Origin: Dehalococcoidia bacterium
GTDB taxonomy: Bacteria > Chloroflexota > Dehalococcoidia > GIF9 > AB-539-J10
DNA: 13,662 nt
NCBI GenBank assembly: GCA_023129815.1
Contig: JAGMBH010000042.1
Location: 1-13,662, forward strand
Reading direction: 5' to 3'
Shown one piece after another: positions 13,432 to 13,662 of the stretch (positions are counted from its first letter, which is position 1; every line of letters starts with the position of its first letter). A program made the position numbers and the translations under genes. Below the pieces are notes generated by a model. It did not search any database and was not told the DNA's origin. It worked only from the letters and a program-made list of their open reading frames with translations.

Positions 13432-13550
13432 TTTATTATGTTTAGGCTGTTTAATTTTGCCTCATCCGGATTCTCGTAGTGCGACCCTTTAGAGTCGTGC
13501 ACGAGGCTAAAGCCTCGCACTACATTTTTAAACGGCCTCTTTATTATGTT
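13432..13550. mobile_element. 97-bp MITE-like element with 11-bp target duplication and REP core (copy 3)
   Basis: The element spans 13443-13539, from TAGGCTGTTTAA to TTAAACGGCCTC (10 of 12 terminal positions complementary). TTTATTATGTT occurs exactly on both sides (13432-13442 and 13540-13550), the expected footprint of an insertion. The core from GTAGTGCGACC (13476) to CGCACTAC (13523) is almost identical to copy 1 at 4144-4190. It encodes no protein and lies upstream of the ribbon-helix-helix gene, whose start is 35 bases away. Confidence 0.7.
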
Positions 13551-13662
13551 AAATAGGGGGTGACCTCTACAACCTTGTTCTCAGGCACCCCCACGATAAC
13601 CACAATGCTCAAGCCCTAAGCTCCATTGCCATCCCGAAACCCGAGCACTTCCATTATACTAT
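13551..13662. other. Right edge, unassigned
   Basis: The minus strand has a short frame ending GLSIVVIVGVPENKVVEVTP (then LT and TAA inside the repeat flank), interrupted upstream by TAG. It could be the end of a gene lying outside the window or chance. The plus strand also stays open to the edge without a start codon. Nothing can be assigned. Confidence 0.25.

Overview
This 13.7 kb window is bacterial and most likely chromosomal DNA from a Chloroflexota member of the Dehalococcoidia type, probably from a metagenome. That placement is an inference. It rests on a bacterial Elp3 of the Dehalococcoides kind, a short Mth938-like protein, a GH3-type adenylating enzyme, and abundant short palindromic repeats between genes. 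No rRNA, tRNA, CRISPR array, phage gene or plasmid replication gene was seen.

Layout from left to right. Positions 1-2079 hold a minus-strand operon-like block: the C-terminal remnant of an M29/COG2309-type gene, a complete DUF917 (S-methyl-thiohydantoin desulfurase family) gene, and a second DUF917 gene that runs off the left edge. Next come a minus-strand HAD hydrolase (2348-3019) with a palindrome at its start, a possible 42-residue basic ORF (3106-3234), an Mth938-like gene whose conserved C-terminus is shifted out of frame (3348-3706), and a small membrane protein. The middle holds elp3 (4377-5840, minus) diverging from a Trm9-like methyltransferase (6108-6782, plus). A REP-associated tyrosine transposase (RAYT, 6984-7451, minus) follows, then a 1010-residue membrane receptor with two GAF-like regions, GGDEF and HD-GYP domains (7589-10621, minus). 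The right part holds a GH3-family enzyme (11131-12801, minus) and a ribbon-helix-helix protein (13077-13397, minus).

Two systems stand out. The first is the elp3/Trm9-like pair. In eukaryotes Elp3 makes cm5U at the tRNA wobble position and Trm9 methylates that carboxymethyl group to mcm5U. Having both enzymes face to face in one bacterial locus suggests a compact bacterial mcm5U34 pathway; this is inferred.

The second is a RAYT/REP network. At least ten hairpin pairs or single hairpins begin with GTAG or end with CTAC. Two near-identical 85-bp copies flank the RAYT gene, one copy lies in frame inside elp3, and three copies sit inside larger MITE-like elements with terminal inverted repeats, one of which is bounded by an 11-bp direct repeat. 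A second repeat family (TGTCATTCTGA...TCAGAATGACA) fills the elp3/methyltransferase promoter region and the region upstream of the GGDEF/HD-GYP gene. Intergenic DNA here is largely repeat-derived, and several genes have been reshaped by it.
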